The notes under the pieces were generated by a model, which had not been told where the DNA came from, did no database searches, and saw only the letters and a list, made by a program, of their open reading frames with translations. Below, piece after piece: positions 41,698-49,881 of a DNA stretch of 64,000 nucleotides. How positions within the stretch are numbered: the first letter of the stretch is position 1; each line of letters starts with the position of its first letter. Location: contig DAISGI010000012.1 of NCBI GenBank assembly GCA_036823195.1, positions 1 to 64,000 of the forward strand. Reading direction: 5' to 3'. The position numbers were made by a program, and so were the translations under genes. Origin of the DNA: UBA4874 sp002399435. Lineage in GTDB: Bacteria; Bacillota; Clostridia; Caldicoprobacterales; DTU083.

Positions 41698-43674
41698 TTA
41701 GCGATAGCCCGAATAGCCATCCTTATCATGATAAGAGCCATTTCTGTCATGATCGTTCGTATAGCTGTCCTTTTCCACGGAAGAAAAATGCTCCATCATG
41801 AGATCTATAAACTGATCGTTGGAATCCGTTCGCATCAGGTCATTGATAATGATCTCCATAATGCGGTCCGGCCGGCCTTCACTGAGATTCTTGCGGATGG
41901 CCCAGACTCCTTCCAGTTCCTTTTGTGTCATGAGCAGCTCCTCCCGCCTGGTACCGGATTTGTAAAGATCCACGGCAGGGAAAATCCTCTTTTCGGAAAG
42001 CTTGCGGTCCAGATGAATTTCCATATTGCCCGTGCCCTTGAATTCTTCGTAAATGACATCGTCCATACGGCTGCCGGTCTCCACCAGGGCGGTGGCTATT
42101 ATGGTCAGACTTCCGCCTTCCTCTATATTGCGGGCACTGCCGAAAAATCGCTTGGGCTTATGAAGGGCAGAAGAATCCAGACCGCCGGACAATATCCTGC
42201 CGGTGGACGGCACCGTCTGATTGTATGCTCTGGCAAGGCGGGTAATGCTGTCCAGAAGGACGACCACGTCCTGGCCGTGCTCCACCAGGCGCTGCGAACG
42301 TTCCAGCACCATTTCCGCCACCTTGGTGTGATGCTCCGGCAGCTCGTCAAATGTGGAATAAACGATATCCCCGTCGATGGACCGCTGCATGTCCGTCACT
42401 TCCTCGGGACGCTCATCAATCAGCAGTACAATCAGATAAATATCCGGGAAATTGAGGGAAATGCTGTTTGCGATCTTTTTCAGCAAAGTCGTTTTCCCTG
42501 CCTTGGGGGGAGAAACAATCAGACCCCTCTGGCCCATGCCAATGGGGGAAACAAGATCGATGATCCGGGTCGCCAGATCCTTGGAATTCTTTTTGTTTTC
42601 CAGTGTGATTCTTTTGTTTGGATAAATCGGTGTCAGATCCTCAAAGGGCCTCCTCCGGGGAGCTGTCTCCGGGTCCTGTCCGTTGACCGCCGTAACATAC
42701 AGCAGGGCCTTGAATTTGTCTCCTTCTTTGGTGCGCCTGGTCTTGCCGCGGACCATATCCCCGGTTTTCAGGCTGAAACGGCGGATCTGGGACTGGGAAA
42801 TATAAATGTCCTTGTTGCCCGACATATAATTTTCCGTCCGGAGAAATCCATATCCGTCGGGAAGTACCTCAAGTACTCCTTCCGCGTCCCCTACGTCTCC
42901 ATTGTTCAGGAGGCCCGGAATGGCAGGATTGGATGTGTTATAGTATTTTCTCGCATAAGCAACCTTTTTTTCGTATTCTTCCGGATTTTCCTGTTCATTT
43001 GGTGTATTTGCCGATGTGCTTTCATCGGAATTTTCATGATTTTTATTTTCGTGATATCTGCCGCCTGCTTCGTGGGAATCCGAAAGATGTGGGGTATACC
43101 CTCCGCTGAAGGAATGCCCGTTTCGGGAAATCCGATGGGGTCCCGGCCGGGTGGAAGTATGGGTGTTCCGGACGCCATGAATACCGGTTTCCTGCGTATC
43201 CCTGCGAGAGGATCGCTTTTCCTCCCCTTCTGCGGCTTCCCCCTCTTTGCCTTCGGTCACCTTCGCCGCCGGGGAGACTGCTGCTTCTGCTTCTGCCGGA
43301 GCTTCGTCCTTTTCCGTTTCCTGCTTTTCCCCTGCTTCCTTTGCCGCTTCTTCCGCAGCTTTCCTTGCTGCTTCCTTTGCTGCCTCTTCCGCAGCTTTCC
43401 TTGCCGCTTCCCTTGCTGCAGCCTCTGCCTTGGTGGGACGGCCCCTCCTTCGTTTCACCGGAGTTTGGGGGACGGCCTCTGCCTTCCGGGCATCTTCCTC
43501 CATCTGCTCCTCAATCAATTGCTTTCTCTCTGTCTGAGGCAATCCGGTCAGCTTTTCCTCTACGATGCCTGCCAGCTGCTCTTTCCGATATCTGGTTACG
43601 CTTTTTATTCCAAGCTTCTTCCCAAAATCCCTCAATTCCAGAATGGTGTTATTCCTTAGATTATTCAGATCCAA
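41698..43674 (-). CDS. rho: Transcription termination factor Rho with long disordered insert
   Basis: A 658-residue hexameric RNA helicase. Residues 1-50 are the Rho N-terminal helical domain; about 50-250 is an insert made of Ala/Glu/Lys heptads followed by an Asn/Ser/His-rich stretch; the cold-shock RNA-binding domain (YGFLRTENYMSGNKDIYIS) and ATPase core (PPKAGKTTLLK Walker A, VLLIDERPEE, LLDSITRLARAYN) follow. The C-terminal 25 residues are Asp/His/Tyr-rich. The start is TTG with GAGAGG nine bases upstream. Asn-rich inserts of this kind are known in some clostridial Rho proteins. Confidence 0.95.
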   Translation of the reverse strand: MDLNNLRNNTILELRDFGKKLGIKSVTRYRKEQLAGIVEEKLTGLPQTERKQLIEEQMEEDARKAEAVPQTPVKRRRGRPTKAEAAAREAARKAAEEAAKEAARKAAEEAAKEAGEKQETEKDEAPAEAEAAVSPAAKVTEGKEGEAAEGEEKRSSRRDTQETGIHGVRNTHTSTRPGPHRISRNGHSFSGGYTPHLSDSHEAGGRYHENKNHENSDESTSANTPNEQENPEEYEKKVAYARKYYNTSNPAIPGLLNNGDVGDAEGVLEVLPDGYGFLRTENYMSGNKDIYISQSQIRRFSLKTGDMVRGKTRRTKEGDKFKALLYVTAVNGQDPETAPRRRPFEDLTPIYPNKRITLENKKNSKDLATRIIDLVSPIGMGQRGLIVSPPKAGKTTLLKKIANSISLNFPDIYLIVLLIDERPEEVTDMQRSIDGDIVYSTFDELPEHHTKVAEMVLERSQRLVEHGQDVVVLLDSITRLARAYNQTVPSTGRILSGGLDSSALHKPKRFFGSARNIEEGGSLTIIATALVETGSRMDDVIYEEFKGTGNMEIHLDRKLSEKRIFPAVDLYKSGTRREELLMTQKELEGVWAIRKNLSEGRPDRIMEIIINDLMRTDSNDQFIDLMMEHFSSVEKDSYTNDHDRNGSYHDKDGYSGYR

Positions 43675-43684
43675 AACATCTTTC

Positions 43685-43728
43685 CTCTCTTTCTCTTATT
43701 ACTGTTCTCTCTTTCTCTTATGACTGTT
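43685..43728. repeat. Two tandem 22-bp repeats just upstream of rho
   Basis: Copies 43685-43706 and 43707-43728 differ at one base. On the minus strand both are purine-rich, and the one nearer rho ends in the region that serves as its ribosome site. Confidence 0.88.
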
Positions 43729-44168
43729 CTCCCATGAGACAATGTGTAATTGATAATGATCGCTTTCTGTAAGGTTTGCAGACAGGATAAAAATGGAATA
43801 CAATCAAAGGCAAGCCTGTAGCAATACATGAAAGAAACCGGCCAGATCAGCCAGATATATAAACGTTTCCCGCATTGCTTCATATACTATTTTACTTTAT
43901 CAATATTATTGCCATTACTTTCATCCGTAATTCATCCGTTGATGCATATAAGCCCTGAAAAATCATCAAAAGAAAAGTAAATATGGCGATACAACAAGGA
44001 ATTCAAATAAAAAACGCCATAATAAGCGCCCGGTAAATTCATACCAGGACACCTGCCCATCGTCCTTACTTATCATAATATATAATCTGCAATTCGTCAA
44101 CCAAAAATGCAAAAATTATAAAATCTGTATAAAATCGAATGCCACAATCTGGAGAATGTGCCTGGCTG

Positions 44169-44196
44169 GAATCCAGCTGATCTGCCAGCTGGATTC
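44169..44196 (-). other. Hairpin overlapping the region just after ywiB
   Basis: Perfect 11-base arms GAATCCAGCTG/CAGCTGGATTC around a six-base loop, immediately after the ywiB stop. No T-run follows, so it may protect the 3' end or act with Rho rather than terminate by itself. Confidence 0.6.
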
Positions 44197-44198
44197 TG

Positions 44199-44615
44199 CT
44201 AGCTGTAAAACAGCTCCAGTTCGCCGGTCCCCGTATGTCTTCCGCCGATATCGAGCTGATATTTTAAGTCCACCTGTCCCTGATTCTCGCTCATTTCATG
44301 GGTCACTTCCGTCGGATAAATTCCCATTTGCAGCACGCCGCAGGAAGTCTGATAACTGTTCATGTATTTTTTCCCCCGTTCAAACAGAAAATGATCCGGC
44401 CGGGAACCGGAACGCTGCATGGACACCTTGCCCTCCCGGACAGAAATCAGGTTCTTCACGCCTTCCATGCCGGATATCTGGCTTTCTTCATATTCAATGT
44501 AATAAATCCCGTCTTTTTCAGACAGATGTCCTTCTGTAATCAGCTCCATGGTATTGCTCTTCCCATCCTTGTCCAGATGGCTTCCCCGGATCCTCAACAG
44601 TATCTTTCTGCTCAT
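44199..44615 (-). CDS. ywiB: DUF1934 beta-barrel protein (YwiB family)
   Basis: A 138-residue soluble protein of the DUF1934/YwiB family, a calycin-like beta-barrel of unknown function. Recognisable parts are the start KILLRIRGSHLDKDG, YYIEYEESQISGMEG, the FERGKKYMNSYQTSCGVLQMGI segment and the end VDLKYQLDIGG. ATG at 44615 follows GGGAGG by seven bases. It follows murI with an overlap avoided by this start; in many Firmicutes it sits near argS, which is absent here. Confidence 0.85.
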   Translation of the reverse strand: MSRKILLRIRGSHLDKDGKSNTMELITEGHLSEKDGIYYIEYEESQISGMEGVKNLISVREGKVSMQRSGSRPDHFLFERGKKYMNSYQTSCGVLQMGIYPTEVTHEMSENQGQVDLKYQLDIGGRHTGTGELELFYS

Positions 44616-44641
44616 TTCAAATCCTCCCAGCACTTGAGGCC

Positions 44642-45445
44642 TCAATATTCTTCTATGTTGACACATTCCGCGGCAATTTCCCGATTTAAGAAATGACTGC
44701 CGATCTGCGCAAAGCCTTGCCCGAAGTCGCTGACATAAAAACTCAGGGTCGGCTCCGGACCGGATCCCCGCAGCATATCCTTCTCCTTCAGCACTTCCCT
44801 GGCTTCACAGGCCGCGCCGAAAGCCGGATTGATCAATGTCACCCCGGGGCCCATCACGCCGGAAATAACCGGCTCCAACAGGGGATAATGCGTACAGCCC
44901 AGAACCACGGTATCCACCTTCTGCCTTTTCAGGCCCTTTAGATACCGCTCCGCCGTAAGCCGCGCCATCTCCGTATTGCTCCATCCCTCCTCCACGATGG
45001 GCACAAACAGGGAACAGGCTTCATCCAGGACCAAAAGATCCGGATTGATTCCCCGGATGGCATTCGGGTAGGCTTTGCTGCGAATCGTGCCCAGTGTTCC
45101 AATGACACCGATCCTGCCGTTCCGGGTGGCATCTGCGGCCGCCCTGGCGCCGGGACGGATGACGCCCAGAATGGGGATGTCAAACTGGGCATGCAATGCT
45201 TCCAGACTGTTGGAACTGACGGTATTGCAGGCAATGACCACCATCTTGATCCCTTTGCTCAGCAAAAACCGGACACATTGTGCAGAATACTTTGTAACGA
45301 TTTCCCTGGAGCGGGTCCCATACGGAATCCGCGCCGTATCTCCAAAATAAACAATATTTTCATTTGGGAGCTCTTTCAGGAGCTCCTTTACCACAGTCAG
45401 GCCTCCCAGACCTGAATCAAAAACCCCGATTGGACGCTCGTCCAT
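44642..45445 (-). CDS. murI: Glutamate racemase
   Basis: A 267-residue cofactor-independent racemase supplying D-Glu for peptidoglycan. Catalytic Cys73 (ACNTVSS) and Cys184 (GCTHYPLL), the FDSGLGGLTV start and FGDTARIPYG are complete. The order with ywiB is common. ATG at 45445 lies about 11 bases after GAGGAGG. It is a distinct gene from the racemase at 782-1525, which has the Asp/Glu racemase rather than the MurI pattern. Confidence 0.96.
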   Translation of the reverse strand: MDERPIGVFDSGLGGLTVVKELLKELPNENIVYFGDTARIPYGTRSREIVTKYSAQCVRFLLSKGIKMVVIACNTVSSNSLEALHAQFDIPILGVIRPGARAAADATRNGRIGVIGTLGTIRSKAYPNAIRGINPDLLVLDEACSLFVPIVEEGWSNTEMARLTAERYLKGLKRQKVDTVVLGCTHYPLLEPVISGVMGPGVTLINPAFGAACEAREVLKEKDMLRGSGPEPTLSFYVSDFGQGFAQIGSHFLNREIAAECVNIEEY

Positions 45446-45483
45446 ACCTAAAAAACCTCCTCATTTGTCAGCTCTATTTTACT

Positions 45484-45565
45484 ATGATGATATTATGAAA
45501 ACAACCTCCAATATGATGATTTATGAAAAAGTCCAGTGTAATGATTTCATGAAAGCAACCTCCAA
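45484..45565. repeat. Three imperfect 28/29-bp repeats upstream of murI
   Basis: Copies at 45484-45512, 45513-45540 and 45541-45565, each beginning ATGAT and containing TATGAAA or CATGAAA. They lie between the sspF terminator and murI, in the murI leader. Confidence 0.75.
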
Positions 45566-45600
45566 AAAGAAGAAAAGCGGAGAAAAATCTCCGCTTTTCC
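45564..45600 (-). terminator. Rho-independent terminator after sspF
   Basis: Minus-strand GAAAAGCGGAGA/TCTCCGCTTTTC stem with a four-base loop, followed by TTCTTTTT, about 22 bases after the sspF stop. Confidence 0.9.
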
Positions 45601-45622
45601 TTTGTGAAATATCGATTTCAGG

Positions 45623-45802
45623 CTACTTCTGAGCTCCGGCCATGGATTTCTCCGCATATTCGATTGCTTTCTGAACAATTCTGCCGCAGTCCCTGGAAGA
45701 TACACTTCCCCAGCCTTCCCTCTTCACGGTGTCATACACTCCAAGTTCCTTTGCTATTTCCGCCTTCAGATTATCCGACATCATTCCATTTCGTCTCGCC
45801 AT
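45623..45802 (-). CDS. sspF: Small acid-soluble spore protein, SspF-like alpha/beta type
   Basis: A 59-residue protein with the SspF pattern: MARRNGMMSDNLKAEIAKEL start, GVYDTVKREGWG, RDCGRIVQKAIEYAE. Alpha/beta-type SASPs coat and protect forespore DNA; the family is related to Sspc-type proteins but SspF sits near veg and ispE in B. subtilis. ATG at 45802 with GGGAGGT seven bases upstream, a sigma-F/G-like promoter at 45865-45894, and its own terminator make an independent forespore gene. Cys is unusual in these proteins: one is present (RDCG). Confidence 0.93.
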   Translation of the reverse strand: MARRNGMMSDNLKAEIAKELGVYDTVKREGWGSVSSRDCGRIVQKAIEYAEKSMAGAQK

Positions 45803-45864
45803 AATCGATACCTCCCTGGTTTTGCAGTCCGGATTCCCGGGATTCCTTCTTCGTCCTGCAACAC

Positions 45865-45894
45865 TATTTTGCCCGGCTGTCTTTTTACTATGCC
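45865..45894 (-). promoter_or_regulatory. Sigma-F/sigma-G-like promoter of sspF
   Basis: Minus-strand GGCATA (45894-45889), 17-base spacer, CAAAATA (45871-45865), against TGMATA - 17/18 - CATAMTA: one mismatch in each half. It also fits a sigma-F -10 (GGGCAAAATA). Confidence 0.55.
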
Positions 45895-45927
45895 CGACAA
45901 ATAATGGGGTTTCTGCCGCAAAATTTT

Positions 45928-47292
45928 TTACATGGTCAGGGAACCGTTTTTCGTATCAATGATCTGAAGGATATCCGCCTCTTCCCCTGTATTGGCGTCC
46001 AGATATACAATGAACCGGTTTCCTCCGTATTCCCCCTTGAATTCATAGCAGAAACGTTCGCTTTTGCTCTCCGTAGGAATAATGGCGGTTCGGGAGGAAG
46101 TAATCCTGAGATTGGGATGAATCCGCTTCCGCGCTTCTTCCATGGTCAGCTTCGGCTGCCCCGGATTTCGCGCTTTGTGGGCAATCAGATAGTTCCCTGC
46201 TTCAAAGCCAAAGATTTTTCCGTCGTCCAATCCTATTTTCACCTTGATCAGGTCGGGATACACGATGGTGCCCTTTTCCGCATAGGCAAAATTGATGGTG
46301 GACGTGCCGTCAAAATCCTGCTGATAAGTCGGAACCATGCCATGGTACCCGTTTTCGTCCAGGAACTTTTTGGCCCGTTTTGTGGCCTCGTTGATGGAAA
46401 GGCCTGCACTGCCGGATGTATGGCTGCTGATCATCGTAACCACCTTTCCGCCCTTTTTGCTGACGGCTACATAAGCCGGCGATTTCGGATCTTCCCTGGT
46501 CCAGATGTTCACGCCCCAGGTGTCCAGCAGCCCATTGGAACTGTCCGACGTATTTTTTACCCTTGATACCCTGGCCTTTCCCACAAAGCTTACGGCAATG
46601 GCTTTTGCCTGCTCCTGGGTGATGGCGGCTCCCTTCAGGGCGGAGTCTCCTGCCCGCTCCGATGTCTCGGTAAACGGTCCGTCATAAATCAGCCTCGGAT
46701 AATTGATTCCGGTTTTCTGTATCTCGGTAAACTGTTTGGTATAAAGATCATCCGACACCTTGTAAAAATCCGGATTCCTGTTTCTGATAAACTGTCCCCA
46801 TCCGGATTTCTTTTCCATGGCCTCCCGGTTCAGTTCACTCAGGTCCTGATTCAGACGGGCCGCGTTTTCACGGAGGGCTTTCAGATTTTTCATTTCCTCC
46901 GCGCTGATGGGCGTTCCATCGGAAACCTTTTGAACCAGGTAATAGGAATAATCCGATAACTGATTCAGATACTTTGACGTTTTGTCCAGGGCGACATGGG
47001 ACACCGGCAATTGCCCCAGATCCGTCTGGGCAGCATCCGCCTGACGGCTGATTTCCGAGAGAAGCTTCCCATGCTGGTTCCCATCGTCACTGACCATAAG
47101 CTTATCCAGGGAGGATTCCACGCTTCCGACATTCCCCACCAGCTCATAAAAGGACTTCTGATAGATGTTTTCCATATGAATCCGATACTGCTGATTCATC
47201 CGATATTGACTGAATCCCCACACCCCCGTCACGGTCAGGGCAACTGCCAGACCAACGGGCAGGATCCATTTTTCTTTTATTGGTACCGTCAT
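45928..47292 (-). CDS. ypeB: Germination protein YpeB
   Basis: A 454-residue spore protein that stabilises and localises the cortex-lytic enzyme SleB. One membrane helix (about 9-27), a helical N-domain, and C-terminal YpeB/PepSY repeats (EQAKAIAVSFVGKARV, INEATKRAKKFLDENGY, TMEEARKRIHPNLRI). ATG at 47292 has GGAGG upstream; the frame continues upstream to 47430 without a ribosome site. It follows sleB by 19 bases, the usual sleB-ypeB pair. Confidence 0.94.
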   Translation of the reverse strand: MTVPIKEKWILPVGLAVALTVTGVWGFSQYRMNQQYRIHMENIYQKSFYELVGNVGSVESSLDKLMVSDDGNQHGKLLSEISRQADAAQTDLGQLPVSHVALDKTSKYLNQLSDYSYYLVQKVSDGTPISAEEMKNLKALRENAARLNQDLSELNREAMEKKSGWGQFIRNRNPDFYKVSDDLYTKQFTEIQKTGINYPRLIYDGPFTETSERAGDSALKGAAITQEQAKAIAVSFVGKARVSRVKNTSDSSNGLLDTWGVNIWTREDPKSPAYVAVSKKGGKVVTMISSHTSGSAGLSINEATKRAKKFLDENGYHGMVPTYQQDFDGTSTINFAYAEKGTIVYPDLIKVKIGLDDGKIFGFEAGNYLIAHKARNPGQPKLTMEEARKRIHPNLRITSSRTAIIPTESKSERFCYEFKGEYGGNRFIVYLDANTGEEADILQIIDTKNGSLTM

Positions 47293-47311
47293 AATTTTTC
47301 CTCCATTTCCA

Positions 47312-47782
47312 TCAGGTTGCAAACCTGTGCTTGCCGATGGTGATATGAGTGGTTCGGCTCCATATCCAGGCGCTGGTGGATGTCGCAGGGTTGAAGTAAT
47401 AAATGGCTCCATACGAAGGATCCCATCCATTCATGGCATCCCTTGCAGCCCGGATGGATTCGCTGTCCGGCGTCAGGTTGATCTGCCCGTCTGTCACGCA
47501 GGTAAAGGCATGGGGCTGGTAAACCACGCCGGCGATGGTGTTGGGAAATTTGGGACTCTTGACCCGGTTCAGTATTACGGCAGCCACAGCAACCTTGCCG
47601 ATATAGGGCTCGCCTCTCGCTTCACCGTGCACGACCTGCGCCAGAAGATACACATCATTGGAATTATCGCCTTTACCCGATACTGCCGGCTTTTCTTCCC
47701 GGAAGGATTCCAGAACCATTCCGGCACAAACATAAATGGACAGCAGCAGGAAACATACCGCAAGCTTTTGTTTCTGATTCAT
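47312..47782 (-). CDS. sleB: Cortex-lytic enzyme SleB (catalytic core only)
   Basis: A 156-residue SleB-type lytic transglycosylase acting on cortex during germination. After a signal/anchor helix (about 7-24) comes the hydrolase_2 domain with the catalytic Glu in VVHGEARGEP and conserved VAVAAVILNRV, PNTIAGVVYQP and AIYYFNPA. The N-terminal peptidoglycan-binding domain of B. subtilis SleB is missing, so recognition may depend on YpeB. ATG at 47782 with AAAGGAAG upstream. Confidence 0.94.
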   Translation of the reverse strand: MNQKQKLAVCFLLLSIYVCAGMVLESFREEKPAVSGKGDNSNDVYLLAQVVHGEARGEPYIGKVAVAAVILNRVKSPKFPNTIAGVVYQPHAFTCVTDGQINLTPDSESIRAARDAMNGWDPSYGAIYYFNPATSTSAWIWSRTTHITIGKHRFAT

Positions 47783-47899
47783 ATTTTTCTTCCTTTCTTT
47801 GCAAAGCCTCGGTATTATTTTCCGTTAACCAAAATAGGATATACGAGTTAAAAGTTTCCTTTTTTCCCAAACGTGGTGCTGTACTGCTGCACCTTGCCC

Positions 47900-47946
47900 A
47901 AAAAAACAGGAACTACCGAAAAATAAATCTCTCCGGCAGTTCCTGT
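47900..47946 (-). terminator. Rho-independent terminator after spoIIR
   Basis: Minus-strand 13-base stem ACAGGAACTGCCG/CGGTAGTTCCTGT with one G-U pair, followed by seven T. Confidence 0.9.
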
Positions 47947-47947
47947 C

Positions 47948-47989
47948 TGTATTTGGACAGGAAATCCTTGTATTTGGACAGGAGATTTA
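47948..47989. repeat. Two tandem 21-bp repeats at the end of spoIIR
   Basis: Copies 47948-47968 and 47969-47989, with the shared core TGTATTTGGACAGGA. The upper copy includes the spoIIR stop codon. Confidence 0.85.
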
Positions 47990-48706
47990 GGAGAACAGAT
48001 GAGCGGCCCATGCCTGGACACTCTTCCACCATTCCACCACCTTAAATGTATAGACAACCCTTGTCGCGGACTCCTGCTCCGGTCCGGCCGGATCCATTTC
48101 CCCGGCAGTCTTTCCCGGCTCCCGCCGGACTTCGCTGTCCGAGGCAGACTCCTGCTGAACTTTGCTTTTAAGGGCGATCTCCTTCGCCTCCCCTTCCGGT
48201 TTCCCTGCCTCCTCTGCGGGTCTCTTTGCCACACCGCCGGACACATCCACAAAACAAAGGGGAGGGAACATCACACACCACCAGTTTGCTCCGGTTCCTT
48301 TTCCAATCACAATACGAAGGGCTTCATAGCTTCCCGCGGGATATACCACATCCCCGTATGCCTTCGTTGGAAACGGGAATATTCCAAGCTGCATCCGGAC
48401 CGGATAATCGTATCCGGATCTTTGGATCTCTGCCCGGGCGATGGACGCCATTTCGTCCAGGTTTTTCCGGATTACTTCCCTGGCCTGACTCATGGAACGC
48501 GTTTCCTGAAATGTTTTCCCAAAAGACAGAAGAAGCTGGTCCCGGATCCGCAGCTTCAGGGCCTGATCCTCCGGCGAATCGCTGTTGGCAATCACATGCA
48601 GCCGGATCAGGTCGTCCCTTTCCGGTGTCTGATCCCTGCCGGACCAGGTAAAGGAAAAGGCAATCACAACCACCATCACCAAAGAGATCCAAACGTGCTT
48701 CTTCAT
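47987..48706 (-). CDS. spoIIR: Stage II sporulation protein R
   Basis: A 239-residue exported signalling protein made in the forespore that triggers SpoIIGA to process pro-sigma-E in the mother cell. N-terminal signal segment (about 5-24), then the diagnostic LIRLHVIANSDSPEDQALKLRIRD start of the domain and WWCVMFPPLCFVD. A charged, low-complexity stretch follows (about 165-215). ATG at 48706 with GGGGGT upstream. In B. subtilis spoIIR lies next to prmC; here it is after ispE. Confidence 0.95.
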   Translation of the reverse strand: MKKHVWISLVMVVVIAFSFTWSGRDQTPERDDLIRLHVIANSDSPEDQALKLRIRDQLLLSFGKTFQETRSMSQAREVIRKNLDEMASIARAEIQRSGYDYPVRMQLGIFPFPTKAYGDVVYPAGSYEALRIVIGKGTGANWWCVMFPPLCFVDVSGGVAKRPAEEAGKPEGEAKEIALKSKVQQESASDSEVRREPGKTAGEMDPAGPEQESATRVVYTFKVVEWWKSVQAWAAHLFS

Positions 48707-48773
48707 AACAACCATACCCCCGTAATCAAATCATTTTCATTTAGGAGTATTGACGGATTACAGAAGTTTATAC

Positions 48774-49667
48774 CTATACAGATGGCAAAATCTCTACCCC
48801 TTGCCCCAAAGTTTCCACCAGATACACCTGGAATGTTTGCACGCAGTGTCTCTTCAGCTTTTCCGATGCACTCTGCGCCTGTCCGTAATCCGGAAAGACA
48901 CCAAACACCGTGGGGCCGCTTCCGCTCATACTGCTGGCGACAGCGCCTGCTTTCCGGAGTGCCTGACGGATCTCACGGATTTCCGGATGCTGAGCCCGGG
49001 TGACCGGCTCCAGAACATTTGCCGTTCCCCTGGGAAAACCGGCAAAATCCGCCGCCTGCAGACTGTCATAAGCCTTTTTCCAGTCGGGATGTCCGGTCCC
49101 GCTCTCCATCGTCCATGCCTCATAAACCGAAGCAGTGGATACCCCAAAGGGCGGCTTGACCAGTACCAGCCAGATCCCTTCCAGCGGAGACAGAGGCGTC
49201 AGCTTGTCCCCAATTCCGCGGGCCAATGCCGTTCCTCCCGAAATGCAGAACGGAACATCCGCACCCAGCCTGCTTCCAAGCTGCCGCAGCCTTTCCTCCG
49301 GCAGGTTAAGATCCCAGAGGGCATTCAGCCCAACCAGCACCGCCGCCGCATCCGAGCTGCCACCGGCCAGACCGGCGGCGGCCGGAATCCTCTTGCGGAT
49401 TGTTATCTCCACACCGGCATCCACTCCGCAGCTTTCCCGGATCTGCTCCGCCGCCCTTACCGCCAGATTATCCCCGTTCCGGGGAATACCCTGCAAATCG
49501 CCGACAATCCGGACGTCTTTCCCTTTTTCGGTCAGGATGAGTTCATCCCAAAGCCCTATGGACTGCAGGAGCATCTCCACTTCATGATATCCGTCGGGTC
49601 GCCGGCCGGTTACATCCAGGGTCCAGTTGATTTTCCCGGGGGCCCTGAGCCTGATCTTCCGCGTCAA
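48774..49667 (-). CDS. ispE: 4-diphosphocytidyl-2-C-methyl-D-erythritol kinase
   Basis: A 297-residue GHMP kinase of the non-mevalonate isoprenoid pathway. The N-terminal APGKINWTLDVTGRRPDGYHEVE, the ATP loop PAAAGLAGGSSDAAA and the C-terminal SSMSGSGPTVFG are intact. TTG start with AAGGAAG six bases upstream. It is in the classic veg-sspF-ispE area, next to the sipL-like gene. Confidence 0.96.
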   Translation of the reverse strand: MTRKIRLRAPGKINWTLDVTGRRPDGYHEVEMLLQSIGLWDELILTEKGKDVRIVGDLQGIPRNGDNLAVRAAEQIRESCGVDAGVEITIRKRIPAAAGLAGGSSDAAAVLVGLNALWDLNLPEERLRQLGSRLGADVPFCISGGTALARGIGDKLTPLSPLEGIWLVLVKPPFGVSTASVYEAWTMESGTGHPDWKKAYDSLQAADFAGFPRGTANVLEPVTRAQHPEIREIRQALRKAGAVASSMSGSGPTVFGVFPDYGQAQSASEKLKRHCVQTFQVYLVETLGQGVEILPSV

Positions 49668-49807
49668 TCCGATCTTCCTTTCTTTTTTTCACCTTGATGC
49701 TATTATAACGCAAAGCGTTCTTCCTGCAAAAGCCCGTTTTCCCCTTTGCCAAAACAAAACCTGCCGAAAAAATCAAAAGAAAAAATTGTAAAAAGAAAAA
49801 TTGCCAA

Positions 49808-49846
49808 AAGAAAAACTGTGGAAAAACCGCACCATTTTTTCCACAG
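49808..49846 (-). terminator. Rho-independent terminator after the sipL-like gene
   Basis: Minus-strand CTGTGGAAAAA/TTTTTCCACAG stem with an eight-base loop followed by TTTTTC, about 35 bases after the gene. Confidence 0.9.
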
Positions 49847-49881
49847 CTGTCAGGCATGGAAAGTCCGGGATCCCGGTACCA

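Larger units (their letters stand above)
43675..44198. other. Gene-free 524-base region between ywiB and rho
   Basis: AT-rich rho leader. It holds a 22-bp direct repeat next to the rho start (43685-43706 and 43707-43728, one mismatch), a weak CGC/GCG hairpin plus T-run at about 44006-44034 on the minus strand, and an 11-bp hairpin at 44169-44196. A frame of 72 codons at 43665-43883 has no ribosome site and is not counted. The length is consistent with a regulated rho leader. Confidence 0.5.

Noticed and set aside
43665..43883. 72-codon minus-strand frame upstream of rho
   Set aside because: No ribosome site, overlaps the rho start in another frame, and no recognisable protein features.
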